Of a stretch of 64,000 nucleotides of DNA, positions 61,480-64,000 are shown in pieces. The notes below the pieces were generated by a model, which ran no database searches, was not told where the DNA came from, and saw nothing but the letters and a program-made list of their open reading frames with translations. The stretch covers positions 62,001-126,000 of the forward strand of contig NZ_JARFYN010000001.1 of the NCBI RefSeq assembly GCF_030272695.1, given 5' to 3'. Made by a program: the position numbers and the translations under genes. The DNA comes from Martinezella calliandrae (GTDB taxonomy: Bacteria; Pseudomonadota; Alphaproteobacteria; Rhizobiales; Rhizobiaceae). Each line of letters opens with the position of its first letter. The stretch's first letter is position 1.

Positions 61480-62246
61480 CGAAGTGACAGGCAGCGACCG
61501 AACACAGTCTCTGGCGGTCTCCCGCGCCGTCACGCCGGGGGCCAGCATCGCAGCCGAGCTCAGCCAAAAGATCCTGAAATTCGCTGAGGAGCAGGATTAC
61601 CACCCAACGCCTCGCCAGCATGCTGTCGAAGAGCGGCACCAACATCGTCGGCATCGTCGTTTCCGACCATGAGCAACCCCTTCTATCCCGCGCTCATCCA
61701 GAAGCTCTCGCAGGGCCTGCAGCGCACCGGCCTGCAGAGCCTGCTGTTCAACATCACCAAAGGCTCGAACATCGAAGAGCAGCTCTCGGCGCTGAGACGC
61801 TACAACGTCGATGCCGTTATCGTCATTTCGGCGACGATGCTCTCGGGGGCGACGCTACATTGGGCATGACGCTGACAGGCCGTGTCGATGGCGGGAAATA
61901 CAGCTACGAAGCCGGTCGCCGCGCCGCACTCGAAATCGCTGCCAAGAACAACACCGATGCCACCTTCTTTGCCAACGACATTCTCGCGATCGGCGGCGTC
62001 GACGCACTGCGCGAGGACGCCGGCAAGCGGGTGCCCGAAGACATTTCCGTAGCCGGCTTCGACGATATCCCCATGGCAAGCTGGCCGCATTATGCGCTGA
62101 CGACGTCTCGCCGTCCGCTGGACGAGATCGTCACCGTCGTCGTCGGCATGCTGGAAGACAGCTCCTGCCGGCCAGGAAAACCGTCGAGCGTCAAGCGGGT
62201 ATCGGGTGGGCTGATCGCCAGGCAGTGGACCGCGCCGCTGAGATAG
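61480..62246 (+). pseudogene. Broken LacI-family regulator
   Basis: Pieces of one LacI-type repressor occur in shifting frames. Helix-turn-helix relic: S-L-A-V-S-R-A-V-T-P-G-A-S-I-A (about 61499-61550). Linker: R-L-A-S-M-L-S-K-S-G-T-N-I-V-G-I-V-V-S-D (61611-61670). Core: N-P-F-Y-P-A-L-I-Q-K-L-S-Q-G-L (61675-61719) up to V-I-V-I-S-A-T-M-L-S-G-A-T (about 61853). After a jump that lacks the central effector region, L-T-G-R-V-D-G-G-K-Y-S-Y-E-A-G-R-R-A (about 61869-61922) and F-A-N-D-I-L-A-I-G-G, S-V-A-G-F-D-D-I-P follow to the end. Several frameshifts and a central deletion; not functional. Confidence 0.8.
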
Positions 62247-62249
62247 GCC

Positions 62250-63413
62250 TCACAGCCCTTCCACCAGTTCCAAGAGCGCGCCGTCACTACCGCGGCGGCC
62301 GATGACTGACAGCCCTACCGGTCCGCCATCCATCTTTTCGGCCGGCATGGAAATCTGGGGCAGGCTGGCGTGGCCTGCGACAGAGAGGATGCCGAGGGCT
62401 TGCTGTCGATAGGCCTCGAATATCTCCCGCGATGAACCCCTTAGCGGCGCGGGACCCGGGGCCGTCGGGATGATCATAACCAGGCCGTCGGCAAGTGCTG
62501 CGTCCATTGTCCGCGCAATGTCGCGACGGGTTGCATCGACCCTGGCAAAGGTCTCGTCGCTGATGGATCGCGCCACGGCGAAACGCGAGGCAATGTCTGG
62601 ACCGAGTTCGGCGTCATGCGCCTCGACCCAGCCGCCCAACACTTTCCATGCGTCGTAGCCTTGCCAGAAGCGATAGATCTCGGACCGTTCTTCCGGCCCG
62701 ACGATCGGCAATGGATCAGTAACGGTGTTGCTGAACCGCGTCGCGATCTTTTCCGCCATCGGCCGCAGCAAGGCGGCAAGTCCCGGATCGACGTCCGTCC
62801 AGATATCCGAAGGCAGCCAAGCCACCGAAAAGAACGCCTCGCCTACAAGACCAAGCGCACGGCCGACGCGAACCAACGTTCCGGCATCGCGGGCGAACCA
62901 GCCGAGCGTATCGAAACCCGGCCCGAGTGGCACCACGCCAGCCATGTCGACCGCCCCGTGACTGGGCCGCATGCCGAAAATGCCGTTGAAGGAGGCCGGC
63001 AGCCGCACCGAGCCGCCCGTATCCGTCCCCAGCGCGAAATCCACCAGGCCGGCGCCGACCGCGGAAGCGGAGCCGGAGGAAGAGCCACCAGGTACGCGAT
63101 CGGGCGCCGCACTATTCAGCGGCGTGCCGTAATGCGCGTTGGTGCCCATCAGGCTATAGGCAAATTCATCCATATGCGTCTTGCCGGAGAGCACCGCGCC
63201 CTCGGCCAGCAACCGGGCAACGACAGGCGCATGCGCCGCCGCCGGACCATGCGCACGCCGCCAAACCGGATTGCCATTGCCGGTGATCCGCCCTTCGACA
63301 TCGATATTGTCCTTGGCGGCAAACGTGAGCCCGGCCAGCGAGCCGTTGTCCACAGAACGAACGGGCTGCGCGAACAGCTCGATGAAGGCATTGGCGGTAT
63401 CGATCAGGGGCAT
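62250..63413 (-). CDS. Amidase-signature family hydrolase
   Basis: Amidase of 387 residues. The amidase signature is present: K-D-N-I-D-V (about 34-39; catalytic Lys), then P-G-G-S-S-S-G-S-A-S-A-V and D-T-G-G-S-V-R-L-P-A with the cis-Ser and nucleophile Ser of the Ser-cisSer-Lys triad. The chain is at the short end for the family (usually 430-500), as the C-terminal part after G-P-V-G-L-S-V is brief. I start at ATG 63413 with GGAA upstream; the in-frame GTG at 63422 is an alternative. Convergent with the LacI remnant, three bases apart. Confidence 0.86.
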   Translation of the reverse strand: MPLIDTANAFIELFAQPVRSVDNGSLAGLTFAAKDNIDVEGRITGNGNPVWRRAHGPAAAHAPVVARLLAEGAVLSGKTHMDEFAYSLMGTNAHYGTPLNSAAPDRVPGGSSSGSASAVGAGLVDFALGTDTGGSVRLPASFNGIFGMRPSHGAVDMAGVVPLGPGFDTLGWFARDAGTLVRVGRALGLVGEAFFSVAWLPSDIWTDVDPGLAALLRPMAEKIATRFSNTVTDPLPIVGPEERSEIYRFWQGYDAWKVLGGWVEAHDAELGPDIASRFAVARSISDETFARVDATRRDIARTMDAALADGLVMIIPTAPGPAPLRGSSREIFEAYRQQALGILSVAGHASLPQISMPAEKMDGGPVGLSVIGRRGSDGALLELVEGL

Positions 63414-63515
63414 GAAGTGCACTTCCGTGAGGATGAGAACGCGAGGCTAGTCGCATTCCGTCACGCAGACAATGACGACGCGGCCCTCAGATGAGCAATC
63501 TAGTGCTCACTAAAC

Positions 63516-64000
63516 TTAAAGGATACCCCAGCCGCGATAACGCCCGCGTCCGGTCATCTCGCGCACGCCGAGTTCGGCGACCAGATTGAGCGCACCGCGG
63601 GAGGTAACGCCGACATGCCGGGCAACCATGCTGGCGGAGACGATAGGTCGCGAAAGCACAATCTCGATGACGCCGGGCAAGCTGCTGTTCGAGCGCCGAT
63701 CCTTCAGCCGCAGCTCCATCTGTATCTTGGCAAGCGACAGGCGATCGAGCTCCTTCAGACCCGCCTCGGCCGATAGTGCCATAGCGTCAAGAAAAGCCAT
63801 CAGCCGCACGGAACGATCCGACGCGCGGCGACGCTCATGCCGAACAGACTTCAGGCCGGTATTGAGGCAGAAAAGGTGTGACGTGACCTTTCCGCGGCTT
63901 CGAAGATAGGCGCTGACGAGCTGGCTGCCCAACCAATGTTGCCGCCGTAGCGGTTCGAGCCGCTCCCAAGCGTCGAACAACACGGCAGCGCCCAAGGCTG
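63516..64000 (-). CDS. DUF1612/RHE_PE00001-type protein, 3' part only
   Basis: The last about 160 residues of a protein whose 5' end lies beyond the window. It reads A-A-V-L-F-D-A-W-E-R-L-E-P-L-R-R-Q-H-W-L-G and A-Y-L-R-S-R-G-K-V-T-S-H-L-F-C-L-N-T-G-L-K, then a helix-turn-helix-like C-terminus (S-A-S-M-V-A-R-H-V-G-V-T-S-R-G-A-L-N-L-V-A-E-L-G-V-R-E-M-T-G-R-G-R-Y-R-G-W-G-I-L). This is the pattern of rhizobial plasmid-encoded DUF1612 proteins of unknown function. Confidence 0.75.
   Translation of the reverse strand, partial: ALGAAVLFDAWERLEPLRRQHWLGSQLVSAYLRSRGKVTSHLFCLNTGLKSVRHERRRASDRSVRLMAFLDAMALSAEAGLKELDRLSLAKIQMELRLKDRRSNSSLPGVIEIVLSRPIVSASMVARHVGVTSRGALNLVAELGVREMTGRGRYRGWGIL

Overview
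The window looks like Rhizobiaceae DNA, most likely Rhizobium: it is GC-rich, carries rhizobial palindromic repeats, encodes a glucoamylase-domain (GH144-type) protein of the kind tied to beta-1,2-glucans, and ends in a rhizobium-restricted DUF1612-type family. No rRNA, tRNA, CRISPR array, complete IS or phage was seen. About 57 genes are supported, plus two decayed pseudogenes and two candidate small or regulatory RNAs. All calls come from reading the sequence by eye; no database search was run.

Layout. (1) 91-3123: an OmpR-type two-component pair followed by a MipA/OmpV outer-membrane protein. (2) 13214-3064, minus strand: a second two-component pair directly upstream of a compact nine-gene run (HAD phosphatase, class III aminotransferase, arginase-fold hydrolase, SMR-type transporter, fatty acid desaturase, alpha/beta hydrolase with a Cys nucleophile, GNAT-like acyltransferase, second SMR-type transporter, cyclopropane-fatty-acid synthase). 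Most junctions overlap by 1 to 20 bases, so it is one pathway, probably an envelope or secreted aminated acyl compound. (3) 13.4-21 kb: a small secreted protein, a MocR regulator divergent from an EamA exporter, two TetR systems, a decayed cupin gene and the glucanase gene. (4) 21-25.5 kb: a lysine/pipecolate catabolic set (Ldh_2-type reductase, ALDH7-type dehydrogenase, FAD oxidase) with a stand-alone RAM-domain protein. (5) 25.7-31.3 kb: exopolysaccharide genes (GT4, GT2, flippase, tandem alpha/beta hydrolase). (6) 31.8-34.6 kb: a third two-component pair and a DnaB-C-like ATPase. (7) 34.9-39 kb: a NitT/TauT-type ABC importer with a tandemly duplicated binding protein and a strong terminator.

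(8) 39.4-45.9 kb is the most interesting region. It holds a predicted small RNA, a small secreted protein, an Xre regulator with an anti-Shine-Dalgarno hairpin in its leader, and then a compact RiPP locus: a SARP/TPR regulator, a 90-residue precursor candidate ending in three exact-register 9-residue repeats (each containing G-K-F-D/E), a YcaO protein and a TfuA protein. YcaO plus TfuA is the known pair for backbone thioamidation, and the repeats contain no Cys, so a multi-core thioamidated peptide is a reasonable hypothesis.

(9) 46-60.2 kb is an efflux block: a TetR regulator divergent from an AcrAB-type RND pair, a zinc alcohol dehydrogenase, and an MdtABC-type three-gene RND system on the opposite strand. 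(10) 60.4-64 kb: an AcuI-type oxidoreductase, a broken LacI regulator, an amidase and the 3' part of a DUF1612-type protein cut by the window edge.
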